DNA of 44,363 nucleotides, from assembly GCA_947629905.1 (NCBI GenBank), contig CANRFM010000017.1, positions 1 to 44,363 of the forward strand, in the 5' to 3' direction. A program made the translations under genes and the position numbers. The notes under the pieces are model-generated. The model worked only from the letters and a program-made list of their open reading frames with translations. It was not told the DNA's origin and ran no database searches. Source of the stretch: an uncultured Clostridia bacterium (GTDB taxonomy: Bacteria; Bacillota; Clostridia; Oscillospirales; Ruminococcaceae). Within the stretch, counting starts at the first letter, position 1, and each line of letters starts with the position of its first letter. Below are positions 1 to 6,683 of this stretch, one piece after another.

Positions 1-48
1 AGCGTGGTGACACGTGCAGCCTGCGAATACTAATCGGTCGAACACTTT
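1..48 (+). rRNA. 23S rRNA, 3' end only
   Basis: The first ~48 bases match the conserved 3' end of bacterial 23S rRNA (ACTAATCGGTCGA followed by a short tail). The rest of the gene lies upstream of the window. The exact 3' end is approximate. It is followed by 5S rRNA on the same strand, as in a normal rrn operon. Confidence 0.85.
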
Positions 49-107
49 TCCTTATGCTATGGGTTTTGGTGTTCTGGAGTGTTTGTTCCTTTGATTCTTG
101 TTTTCAC

Positions 108-225
108 AGCCGGTGCCGATAGCAGGGAGGTTCCACCCGTTCCCATTCCGAACACGGCAGTTAAGCTCCCTTACGTCGAAAATACTTGGTTGGTGACGAC
201 CCGGAAATTCAGATAGGTGCCGGCT
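108..225 (+). rRNA. rrf: 5S rRNA
   Basis: Contains the conserved 5S core (CCCGTTCCCATTCCGAACACG) read from position ~138, and its ends pair as helix I: AGCCGGTGCC at 108-117 with GGTGCCGGCT at 216-225. The length of 118 nt is normal for the gene. It sits about 60 bp after the 23S end. Confidence 0.95.
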
Positions 226-233
226 TCTTTCAT

Positions 234-264
234 AAAAACAGACTGGGTGGTCCGGTCTGTTTTT
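234..264 (+). terminator. rrn-operon terminator
   Basis: Stem ACAGACTGG (238-246) pairs with CCGGTCTGT (252-260) with one G-U wobble, a 5-nt loop and a following T run. It lies between 5S rRNA and the tRNA, so the tRNA may be reached by readthrough. Confidence 0.8.
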
Positions 265-273
265 GTATATTTC

Positions 274-347
274 GGGCCATTAGCTCAGTTGGTTAGAGCT
301 ACCGGCTCATAACCGGTCGGTCCCGGGTTCGAGTCCCTGATGGCCCA
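274..347 (+). tRNA. tRNA with CAU anticodon (Met, or lysidine-modified Ile2)
   Basis: A complete cloverleaf is visible: acceptor GGGCCAT (274-280) pairs with ATGGCCC (340-346), anticodon stem ACCGG/CCGGT flanks the loop CTCATAA, and the anticodon CAT is at 308-310. The T-arm carries GGTTCGAGTCC. The 3' CCA is not encoded and would be added after transcription. The loop CTCATAA resembles tRNA-Ile2 (CAU read as k2CAU after TilS modification) more than elongator Met tRNA, and initiator features (mismatched first pair, GGG/CCC anticodon stem) are absent. Automated tools may label it Met. Confidence 0.93.
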
Positions 348-350
348 TTT

Positions 351-377
351 CCCCTCCCAAGCGGGAGGGGATTTTAT
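351..377 (+). terminator. terminator after the tRNA
   Basis: Perfect 8-bp stem CCCCTCCC (351-358) / GGGAGGGG (363-370) with the loop AAGC, followed by ATTTTATT. It begins four bases after the tRNA discriminator base. Confidence 0.9.
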
Positions 378-385
378 TATAAGGC

Positions 386-414
386 TTGCATCTGCACCAA
401 AAATGTGCTATAAT
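386..414 (+). promoter_or_regulatory. sigma-A promoter of the Rrf2 gene
   Basis: -35 TTGCAT (386-391), 17-bp spacer, -10 TATAAT (409-414) with an extended TG motif. The 41-bp promoter segment is strikingly like the one before the TcdA-like gene (8389-8429). Confidence 0.8.
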
Positions 415-453
415 AAATCTATAGACCGTTTGGCGGAAAAGGGGGTAGAGACT

Positions 454-879
454 ATGAAAATTTCAACCAAAGGGCGCTATGCCCTGCGTATGCTGGTTTA
501 TCTTGCTGTGCATCAGGACAAAAGCTTTATCTCACTGGCTGAAATTGCAGAGGCAGAACACATTTCCAAAAAATATCTGGAACAGATCGTGCCGCTTTTG
601 ACAAAGGCTGACTTGCTGCGTGCCAATCGGGGAAACCGGGGCGGATACTTGCTTGCCAAACCGCCGCAGAGCTGTACTGTCGGTGACGTGCTTCGGGCTA
701 CAGAGGGGAATCTTGCGCCGGTGGCTTGTCTCAGCCTACCCGAAAATACCTGCACGCACGCATCCGAATGCCGTACCCTGTACGTCTGGGAGGGGCTGCA
801 CCGTGCGATCACGGACTATCTGGACAGCATCACGCTTCAGGATATTGCGGCGCACGGCGTGGATGAATATTGTATCTGA
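454..879 (+). CDS. Rrf2-family transcriptional regulator, probably Fe-S binding
   Basis: 141-residue Rrf2-family winged-helix regulator. The start MKISTKGRYALRML is the family's hallmark N-terminus; ATG 454 is preceded by GGGGGTAGAG and by a promoter at 386-414, so an upstream in-frame ATG inside the tRNA is not the start. The helix-turn-helix covers about residues 25-65. The C-terminal half has three cysteines (C92, C100, C106) spaced as in IscR/NsrR/CymR-type proteins, so binding of a [2Fe-2S] or [4Fe-4S] cluster is likely but not shown. Known Rrf2 proteins sense Fe-S status, NO, or cysteine supply. The gene is monocistronic, with a strong hairpin just downstream. Its own promoter resembles that of the sulfur operon at 8468, which makes a sulfur or Fe-S role attractive but inferential. 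Confidence 0.92.
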   Translation: MKISTKGRYALRMLVYLAVHQDKSFISLAEIAEAEHISKKYLEQIVPLLTKADLLRANRGNRGGYLLAKPPQSCTVGDVLRATEGNLAPVACLSLPENTCTHASECRTLYVWEGLHRAITDYLDSITLQDIAAHGVDEYCI

Positions 880-901
880 TTATGCTATCCGAAAAAACAA
901 T

Positions 902-935
902 CGCCCGATGCACATGGCACATCGGGCGGTTTGTG
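902..935. terminator. bidirectional terminator between the Rrf2 gene and the LRR-dockerin gene
   Basis: Perfect 9-bp stem CGCCCGATG (902-910) / CATCGGGCG (920-928), with an A-rich stretch to the left and GTTTGTGTT to the right. It lies between two convergent stop codons. Confidence 0.8.
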
Positions 936-948
936 TTATTACATGAAA

Positions 949-3279
949 TCAGAGTGGGAAATCCTCCGGGGAAATCAGCTCGATCGCACAGCACAGAATG
1001 TTCAGTGCATCAAACGGCTCAAGCAGTTCATTGGCATCCACATCGGCGTTGCGCCGCTGCTGATCATTCAGCTCAATGCCTAAATTAAGGATATACTGGT
1101 TGATCAGAATAACATCCGAAAGCGATACAGAACCGTTCAGATCCACATCGCCATAATGCGCTTCACTGTCGGTCGTTCCGGGCGTCGGGTCTTCGCTCAG
1201 TGCCACAAAGGGAATGTCACGGTTTTCCGCATACGTCTGTGCTGTTGAACCCTCCATGCCGTAGATCGTCAGCTTTTCGATCGGCTTGCTCGACCATGAA
1301 TATTCCCCGTCCGGGTCGGTCTGTACGAAAGCATCATAGCCAATTTCCTCCACGGTAGACGGAATGACTGCCTTTTCTAACGCAAGACAGTTGTAAAAAA
1401 CTTCTGACGAGATCTCTTTTGTTCCGGTCGGGATCTCGATCTCTTGCAGAGAAACACACGCACCAAAGGCATTGTTCTGTATGATCTCCAGAGAGGACGG
1501 AAGATCGATGTGTGTCAAATTGCTGCAGTAGGTAAAGGCATAGCTGCCGATCTCTTTGACCGTATCCGGCAAAGTGAGTGTTTCCATCTGACAGGACTCC
1601 ATGCTGTAAGCGGCAAGTTTTTCCACACCCGGCAGGAAGGTGTATTCTTCCGCTATTTCCGGATAATACAGCAGTGTCTTTCCGTCGGCAGTATAAACAG
1701 CGCCATGATAAGTACGAATGGTATCGGAGTCTGTTGTCTGCTCCACGGTTTTCAGTACATGACAGCCGTCCACCAGATCTTCAAACGAATAGCGTTCTTG
1801 TAAGTCCCAAGTATCTGTTTCAAAGTCCTGAAAATAATCATAATCAAAGGGCAGCTCGGCATTTCCATTCAAAGTCAGCTTTTCTAATTTCGTGCAATCA
1901 TCAAATGCGTCATCACAGATCTTCGTGATGTGTTCCGGGATCACCAGTTCGGTGATCTCGCTGCATCCCCGGAACGCAGCAGGTGCGATCTCTGTGACCG
2001 GGTAACCACCGGCTTCCGCAGGGATAGTGATCTCTGTCACAGTTGTGTCACAGTCTATCAGCACAGCATACCCCTCATCCGGGCAAAGGACAAAGGTATA
2101 GTCCCCCTCTGTCACAACGGAACAGTTCAGATGCAGTGCCGACCACTCAAAATGATCGATCGGAACTTGGATCGTTGTGTCCGTTTCCGGATCATATTCC
2201 TCTTTTGTTTCGTGTTCGATCTCATCACCGAAAGGATCTTGGTAAACCAGATCAATGGCATCCCATTCCGCCTGTGTACCTGTGAAATAAACATCATGTT
2301 TTTTCTCTCCGATCTCGTCCGGAATGAAGCGATTGATATTCATGAATATGTTGTCAAAAGCAGTTCCTGCAAAAGGAGACAGGATGATATATTTATTTTT
2401 TACTTCCATATTATCCAGTGCATATTGACCAAGATAGGTCAAATTGGAGGAAAGCGTGAGCGCATTCAGGGAAGTATAGGCGAAAGCATAGTCACCGATA
2501 TATTCTACTGTATCGGGCAGTGCAATCTCGGTGACCGCAGTATCGCCGCAGAACGCATAATTCCCGACAGAAGTCAGCTTGCTGTCCGGAGCAATCGTAA
2601 CAGTTTGCAGAGAAGACAGTCCTCCTGTTCCGTCATCGCCGGTCTCAGGATTAGGATCGCCGAAAGCAGCACGTCCAATGGCTTCCACGCTTGATGCAAT
2701 GGTTGCACTTGTGAGTTCAAAGCAGTAGGAAAATGCACGAGCGCAAATATAGCGGATACCTTCGGGAATGACAGCTTCTGTGAGGGTATCTTTATCTTCT
2801 GCGCCGACAGCGTAGTCAGCTACGCAGACAATACCATTTTTGACTGAAACGATCGGGGTGTCCGGCAGGGGGGTGTCCTCATCCCAAGTAAATCTAAAGT
2901 TAGCTTGATTTTCTTCAGGAATATGTATTTCCGTCAGGGAAGTCAGCCCCTCCAGATTGCTCAGAGACAGAGACCAGAAGTTATCTGGAAGTGTCAGCGA
3001 TGTGACTTTGTCACAGCCTTCAAAAGTACTATCCGTAATATACTTGACAGGAATACCGTCAATTTCCGCCGGGATCGTGACTTCCGTGGCAGAGGTGTCG
3101 CAGCCTGTGATGGTGATATGTGCATCCTCATAATAGTTTTTTTCCGTCACATGATAGCTCAAAACGCCATAGGTCAGCGTTTCCACGGTTTCCTCTTCCG
3201 CCATGACCGGCTGGAACGGGACAGTGACAGCCGCCAGCACAGAAGCAAGCGCAGCAGCCGCAATACGGTTTTTCTTCAT
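949..3279 (-). CDS. Secreted leucine-rich-repeat (BspA-like) protein with C-terminal dockerin
   Basis: 776-residue exported protein. The start at 3279 has GGAGG nearby and a perfect promoter upstream. A signal peptide (MKKNRIAAAALASVLAA, cleavage near AEE) is followed by many BspA/LRR_5 repeats, seen as recurring motifs such as ITEIHIPEE, VEYIGDYAFAYTSL and VKEIGSYAFTYCSNL across roughly residues 30-690. From residue ~710 there is a type I dockerin: GDVDLNGSVSLSDVILINQYI and NADVDANELLEPFDALN, two Ca-binding repeats, the second one less canonical. LRR_5 proteins usually mediate binding to host, bacterial or polymer surfaces; the dockerin would plug it into a cohesin scaffold. No catalytic domain is visible, so it is more likely an adhesin-like or substrate-binding cellulosome subunit than an enzyme. 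Confidence 0.9.
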   Translation of the reverse strand: MKKNRIAAAALASVLAAVTVPFQPVMAEEETVETLTYGVLSYHVTEKNYYEDAHITITGCDTSATEVTIPAEIDGIPVKYITDSTFEGCDKVTSLTLPDNFWSLSLSNLEGLTSLTEIHIPEENQANFRFTWDEDTPLPDTPIVSVKNGIVCVADYAVGAEDKDTLTEAVIPEGIRYICARAFSYCFELTSATIASSVEAIGRAAFGDPNPETGDDGTGGLSSLQTVTIAPDSKLTSVGNYAFCGDTAVTEIALPDTVEYIGDYAFAYTSLNALTLSSNLTYLGQYALDNMEVKNKYIILSPFAGTAFDNIFMNINRFIPDEIGEKKHDVYFTGTQAEWDAIDLVYQDPFGDEIEHETKEEYDPETDTTIQVPIDHFEWSALHLNCSVVTEGDYTFVLCPDEGYAVLIDCDTTVTEITIPAEAGGYPVTEIAPAAFRGCSEITELVIPEHITKICDDAFDDCTKLEKLTLNGNAELPFDYDYFQDFETDTWDLQERYSFEDLVDGCHVLKTVEQTTDSDTIRTYHGAVYTADGKTLLYYPEIAEEYTFLPGVEKLAAYSMESCQMETLTLPDTVKEIGSYAFTYCSNLTHIDLPSSLEIIQNNAFGACVSLQEIEIPTGTKEISSEVFYNCLALEKAVIPSTVEEIGYDAFVQTDPDGEYSWSSKPIEKLTIYGMEGSTAQTYAENRDIPFVALSEDPTPGTTDSEAHYGDVDLNGSVSLSDVILINQYILNLGIELNDQQRRNADVDANELLEPFDALNILCCAIELISPEDFPL

Positions 3280-3321
3280 AAACAGACCTCCATTCGGATA
3301 TGGTTAAAAATTACCAATTTT

Positions 3322-3350
3322 ATTATAGCACAGAAAATTCATATTGTCAA
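3322..3350 (-). promoter_or_regulatory. sigma-A promoter of the LRR-dockerin gene
   Basis: On the minus strand: TTGACA (3350-3345), 17-bp spacer, extended TGC-TATAAT (3327-3322). Both hexamers are perfect consensus. Confidence 0.88.
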
Positions 3351-3408
3351 GTTTATTTCTTTATTGGGAGTGGATAAACAAGGAGTTTTTTAATGTATTC
3401 CGACCTTT

Positions 3409-3667
3409 GCCGGGCGTAGCCCGGCATTGGGAGGAAAATCAAAAGTTTTTGGTCCAGCTTTTTTCAAAAAGCTGGCGGGAGTCCAGAGGGCGGAGTCCTT
3501 TGGTCGCTGCCCGCAGGCAGCGAAACACTTCTATACTCCGCCATTTTCAGGGGGTGAAGTTCAAAAACAGCATGGTATGCTGTTTTTGGACGAGGGGGCA
3601 CTTTTGGCAAAAAAGTGCCCCCTTCTTTCAATTATTAGGTGCTATCCTTTCCGCCCTTGGGCGGAAA
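3409..3667. repeat. Multi-hairpin intergenic element
   Basis: About 260 bp without a convincing gene, made of successive inverted repeats: GCCGGGC/GCCCGGC (3409-3425), CCAGCTTTTT/AAAAAGCTGG (3454-3475), CGCTGCC/GGCAGCG (3505-3522), a perfect 12-bp stem around CAAAAACAGCAT (3562-3588), a 12-bp stem around GGGGGCACTTTT (3594-3622), and TTTCCGCCC/GGGCGGAAA (3648-3667). Short ORFs across it on the plus strand (for example 3344-3688) are best read as chance translations of the repeat. It resembles dispersed intergenic repeats I associate with Ruminococcaceae genomes; that is from memory. The flanking genes are both on the minus strand, so it lies upstream of the LRR gene's promoter and after the purA operon. 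Confidence 0.65.
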
Positions 3668-3721
3668 CAAAATAGCTATACAGAATAACCGCAATTTACC
3701 CACTCCCTCTTTATTCCAAAA

Positions 3722-3751
3722 AAGCAAGAACAGGCGAACCTGTTCTTGCTT
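3722..3751 (-). terminator. terminator of the purA operon
   Basis: 13-bp perfect stem AAGCAAGAACAGG (3722-3734) / CCTGTTCTTGCTT (3739-3751) with the loop CGAA, flanked by A-rich DNA on the left (a T tract on the minus strand). It begins 6 bp after the stop codon of the 3758-4906 gene. Confidence 0.88.
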
Positions 3752-3757
3752 TCTCTG

Positions 3758-4906
3758 TCAGGAATTACCGTGCTTATTATACATACGAATGGCTTCGCTG
3801 ATGGACATGGTAATGACCACAGCCCCGCAGCAGACCACCGCAAGCCCGTACAGAATACCATTCAGCGCACCGTGCCCGGGTTCTTTCTGGATGAGCAGCA
3901 TCACACCGGGGAAAACGGAAAGCACAAAGCTCAGACCGTAGAAAAATTTCGTGATGCCTTTCAGCTGCGGTACAGGCAGTGCTAACAGCAAGCCGCTGAT
4001 GCCCATGGCAATTGCCAACATCGGCGCATAGTCCTTGATGTAGTGCATCCAGCCAAGCTCGTCTTCCATTTTGTAGCCCAGCCCGAATGCGCCCGCAAAG
4101 AACATCCCGAACGCCACTGCTCCGATCAGCCCGATGACTGTCAGGATGATGAGCTGCACAAAGCCTTTTTTGGCAAGCTCCTTTTCCCGTTCTTCACGCA
4201 GTTCGTTCATGATGCGGACATTTTCACGCTTCTTTTCTTCCGTCATTTCGACCGGGGGCGGAACGTAACGCTGCGGCTTTTTGGATTCCTCTTTGATGCG
4301 CTCCAGATCTTCATCCTTGAACTGCGGTACATATTCTTCCGGTTCGGGGGCTTCTTCGAGCTGCACATCTTCCGCTTCCGGCAGGGCTTCTTCCGCTTTC
4401 GGGCGGAGGGCATTCGGTATCATCGGCGCAGGAATGCCAAGCTGCCCGGCACGCATTTCCACGATCTGCTGCTGCTTTTCCGCATCCAACCCCATGAAGG
4501 TAGCCTTGAGATTGTCGTCAAATTGCAGTTTCTTGCAAAATTCTGCCACTTCGTCATAAGCTTCCGGCTCGCCCCCGCCAAGCAGGTCGTCCATGCTGCC
4601 TTCCAGAACAGGCTCGTGTTTCTGCGCTGCCTGCGCATAGCTGCCGACCTCACCCAGTTCCGGGGCTTCGTCCAGAACCGGCGCACCACGCTTTTCCTCA
4701 TGCCACGACTGTTCCGGGTCATCGAGCTGCACCTGTTCTTCCATGACAGGTGCGCCTTTTTTCTCCGCTGCACCGCCCCAGACTTCCGGCGCATCCCCTA
4801 ACAAGCCCTCTAAATCCTCCAGATCGAGTACCGGCGCACCCTTTTTCTCCGGTTCCTGATAGGTAGGTTCTTCCAATCCGCCGAGCATATCCTTTTCATC
4901 GGGCAT
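3758..4906 (-). CDS. Unrecognised membrane protein with acidic N-terminal KKGAPV repeats
   Basis: 382 residues. ATG 4906 is chosen because GAGGTG (4918-4913) stands 6 bp before it; a GTG at 4915 would lie inside that Shine-Dalgarno site. I do not recognise the family. The long N-terminal part is acidic and cytoplasmic-looking and repeats the motif (E)KKGAPV(L/M) at residues ~21-26, 49-54 and 72-77 (KRGAPV), with a degenerate copy at ~96-100 (KHEPV). A highly charged stretch at ~195-247 (EEKKRENVRIMNELREEREKE) looks like a short coiled coil. The C-terminus has about four hydrophobic segments (residues ~249-277, 293-313, 319-340, 350-372). The gene follows purA by 26 bp on the same strand and shares its terminator, so the two are probably co-transcribed. 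The repeats look like docking motifs, but no partner is visible. Confidence 0.82.
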   Translation of the reverse strand: MPDEKDMLGGLEEPTYQEPEKKGAPVLDLEDLEGLLGDAPEVWGGAAEKKGAPVMEEQVQLDDPEQSWHEEKRGAPVLDEAPELGEVGSYAQAAQKHEPVLEGSMDDLLGGGEPEAYDEVAEFCKKLQFDDNLKATFMGLDAEKQQQIVEMRAGQLGIPAPMIPNALRPKAEEALPEAEDVQLEEAPEPEEYVPQFKDEDLERIKEESKKPQRYVPPPVEMTEEKKRENVRIMNELREEREKELAKKGFVQLIILTVIGLIGAVAFGMFFAGAFGLGYKMEDELGWMHYIKDYAPMLAIAMGISGLLLALPVPQLKGITKFFYGLSFVLSVFPGVMLLIQKEPGHGALNGILYGLAVVCCGAVVITMSISEAIRMYNKHGNS

Positions 4907-4932
4907 ATCTGTCACCTCATTTATTCTGCTAT

Positions 4933-6207
4933 TCAGCGTTCGATCATCTGGTCACGGTCAGGACCGACACCAACCATGCACACCTTGCATTCACAGAGAC
5001 GCTCCAGCGCCTCGATATAATTCCGGCAAGCCTCCGGCAGTTCCTCAAATTTCCGGCAGCCGGTAATATCCTCCGTAAAGCCCGGCAGCATCTCATAGAC
5101 AGGCGCACACTCTGCTAATTCTTCCAGACTCGGCGGAAAATCTTTCAGCACCGTGCCGTCTGCTTTCCGGTAGCCCACGCAGACTTTCAGGTCGCCGATG
5201 CCGCACAGCGTGTCAAGCTTGTTGATGGCAAGTCCGTCCAGCCCGTTGACACGTACCGAATGCCGCACGATCACCGCATCGAACCAGCCCGTCCGTCTCG
5301 GTCTGCCGGTTGTCGTGCCGAACTCACCGCCCTTGTTCCGGATCGTCTCGCCGATTTCGTCGTTCAGTTCTGTCGGGAACGGTCCTTTTCCGACACGTGT
5401 CGTGTAAGCCTTTGCCACGCCGATGATGCTGTCGATCATCCTCGGACCGATACCCGTGCCGACACACACACCGCCGGACAGCGGATGGGAACTGGTCACA
5501 AATGGATATGTACCAAAATCAATATCCAACAGTGTCGCCTGTGCGCCCTCAAACAGAATGGTCTTTCCGGCTTTGTACGCCTCCTGTGTCAGCACGGACA
5601 CATCTGCCACATAGGGGCGCAGGCGCTCCCCGTAAGCCGTATATTCCGCAATGACGGCATCGATGTCATGCGCTTCGCCGCCGTAAACTTTCGTGATGAT
5701 GGCATTTTTCAGATTGCCGGTTGCTCTTGCCTTTTCCGGGAATACTGCCGGGTCAACAAGATCGCAGATACGAATGCCACAGCGCTCGTATTTGTCCATA
5801 TACGCCGGACCAATGCCACGCTTGGTCGTGCCGATGTCATTGTTCCCCCGGAATTGTTCCGAAAGCCCGTCTAAAGTCAGATGCCACGGCATCACCACAT
5901 GGGCACGGGGGTCGATTTTCAGGTTAGCGGTGGAAATGCCACGGCTTTCCATTGTGTCCAGTTCCCCGATGAAATCTTTCGGGTCAAGCACGACACCTGC
6001 GCCGATCAGGCACTGCGTGTCGGGATATAAGATACCAGACGGCACAAGGTGGAGTTTATACGTTTCACCGCCGCTGACAACGGTATGACCGGCATTGTTG
6101 CCGCCCTGAGAACGGACGACGACCTGCGCACGGGAAGCCAAAATATCAATGACCTTTCCCTTGCCCTCATCGCCCCATTGTGTACCGATTACAATATTTG
6201 CAGGCAT
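4933..6207 (-). CDS. purA: Adenylosuccinate synthetase
   Basis: 424 residues, the usual size. PurA joins IMP and aspartate using GTP to form adenylosuccinate, the first committed step from IMP to AMP; it is cytoplasmic. The signature QWGDEGKGK is at residues 10-18, and other family blocks are clear (NAGHTVV, GTTKRGIGPAYMDK, SSHPLSGGVCVGTGIGP, TTTGRPRRTGWFDAV). The start at 6207 (MPANIVIG) follows AGAGGT; a reading frame open upstream to 6387 extends across the promoter and is not translated. A promoter lies at 6264-6292, and the unknown membrane protein at 3758-4906 follows in the same transcript. Confidence 0.98.
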   Translation of the reverse strand: MPANIVIGTQWGDEGKGKVIDILASRAQVVVRSQGGNNAGHTVVSGGETYKLHLVPSGILYPDTQCLIGAGVVLDPKDFIGELDTMESRGISTANLKIDPRAHVVMPWHLTLDGLSEQFRGNNDIGTTKRGIGPAYMDKYERCGIRICDLVDPAVFPEKARATGNLKNAIITKVYGGEAHDIDAVIAEYTAYGERLRPYVADVSVLTQEAYKAGKTILFEGAQATLLDIDFGTYPFVTSSHPLSGGVCVGTGIGPRMIDSIIGVAKAYTTRVGKGPFPTELNDEIGETIRNKGGEFGTTTGRPRRTGWFDAVIVRHSVRVNGLDGLAINKLDTLCGIGDLKVCVGYRKADGTVLKDFPPSLEELAECAPVYEMLPGFTEDITGCRKFEELPEACRNYIEALERLCECKVCMVGVGPDRDQMIER

Positions 6208-6263
6208 GGTTCTACCTCTTTTCGTAAAATTGCTGTATGCCCTGTAACATAGCATACAGTTAT

Positions 6264-6292
6264 AGTATACCATACTTCCGTACAAATTGCAA
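6264..6292 (-). promoter_or_regulatory. sigma-A promoter of purA
   Basis: Minus strand: TTGCAA (6292-6287), 17 bp, extended TGG-TATACT (6269-6264). It lies back to back with the DUF1294 gene promoter at 6329. Confidence 0.8.
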
Positions 6293-6328
6293 GCATTTTT
6301 TTGCAGCGTCACGCTGCCAGCCTGCCGG

Positions 6329-6357
6329 TTGACAAGTGAGGTAATATCTGTTATAAT
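6329..6357 (+). promoter_or_regulatory. sigma-A promoter of the DUF1294 / CPBP / SDR genes
   Basis: TTGACA (6329-6334), 17-bp spacer, TATAAT (6352-6357), both perfect consensus. The -10 lies inside the palindrome at 6348-6365. Confidence 0.88.
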
Positions 6358-6365
6358 TATAACAG
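6348..6365. promoter_or_regulatory. candidate operator: 18-bp perfect palindrome over the -10
   Basis: CTGTTATAATTATAACAG is its own reverse complement and covers the -10 box of an otherwise ideal promoter. A dimeric repressor bound here would block RNA polymerase. The binding protein is unknown, and part of the symmetry comes from the TATAAT sequence itself. Confidence 0.5.
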
Positions 6366-6385
6366 CTTCAAAAGGGGGTGATGCC

Positions 6386-6673
6386 ATGCCGCTGTATCAG
6401 ATCGCTGCTCTGTTCCTGCTCGGAATGGGGCTGATTGCCTTTGTCTGCTACGGACGGGATAAAGCCCTTGCCCGGCGGCACAAATGGCGCATCCCGGAGA
6501 AAACACTTCTCCTGCTCGGTTTCTGCGGCGGCAGTATCGGCGCACTTGCCGGAATGCTGCTATTCCGGCATAAGACGAAGCACTGGTATTTCTGGCTCGT
6601 CAATCTGACAGGACTGCTGTGGCAGACCGGTCTGACGGGGTATCTGTTCCTGCATGAGCAGGGCATCATCTGA
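6386..6673 (+). CDS. DUF1294 small membrane protein
   Basis: 95 residues, start at ATG 6386 after AAGGGGGTG. It matches the DUF1294 family: a first membrane helix (residues ~5-22), the loop YGRDKALARRHKWRIPE, a second helix (LLLLGFCGGSIGALAGMLLF), the conserved RHKTKHWYFW segment and a last helix. The family is widespread in Firmicutes and its function is unknown. A strong promoter with a palindrome over the -10 lies upstream, and the CPBP protease gene starts 10 bp after its stop, so the two are co-transcribed. Confidence 0.9.
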   Translation: MPLYQIAALFLLGMGLIAFVCYGRDKALARRHKWRIPEKTLLLLGFCGGSIGALAGMLLFRHKTKHWYFWLVNLTGLLWQTGLTGYLFLHEQGII

Positions 6674-6683
6674 GGAGGTTATT

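Noticed and set aside
340-453. Upstream extension of the Rrf2 gene beginning inside the tRNA
   Set aside because: It crosses the tRNA, a terminator and the promoter; the family's N-terminus begins at 454.
1930-2694. Long reading frame antisense to the LRR-dockerin gene
   Set aside because: No ribosome site, no homology; the opposite strand has clear repeats, signal peptide and dockerin. Similar antisense frames over other genes (12521-14071, 32376-33479, 34239-35675) were left out for the same reason.
3344-3688. Short plus-strand coding frames in the hairpin block
   Set aside because: The translation is dictated by inverted repeats, with no ribosome site; it is more likely a repeat than a gene.
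6208-6387. Longer N-terminus for PurA
   Set aside because: The extension crosses the purA promoter; PurA proteins start at the MPANIVIG-like residue, as here.
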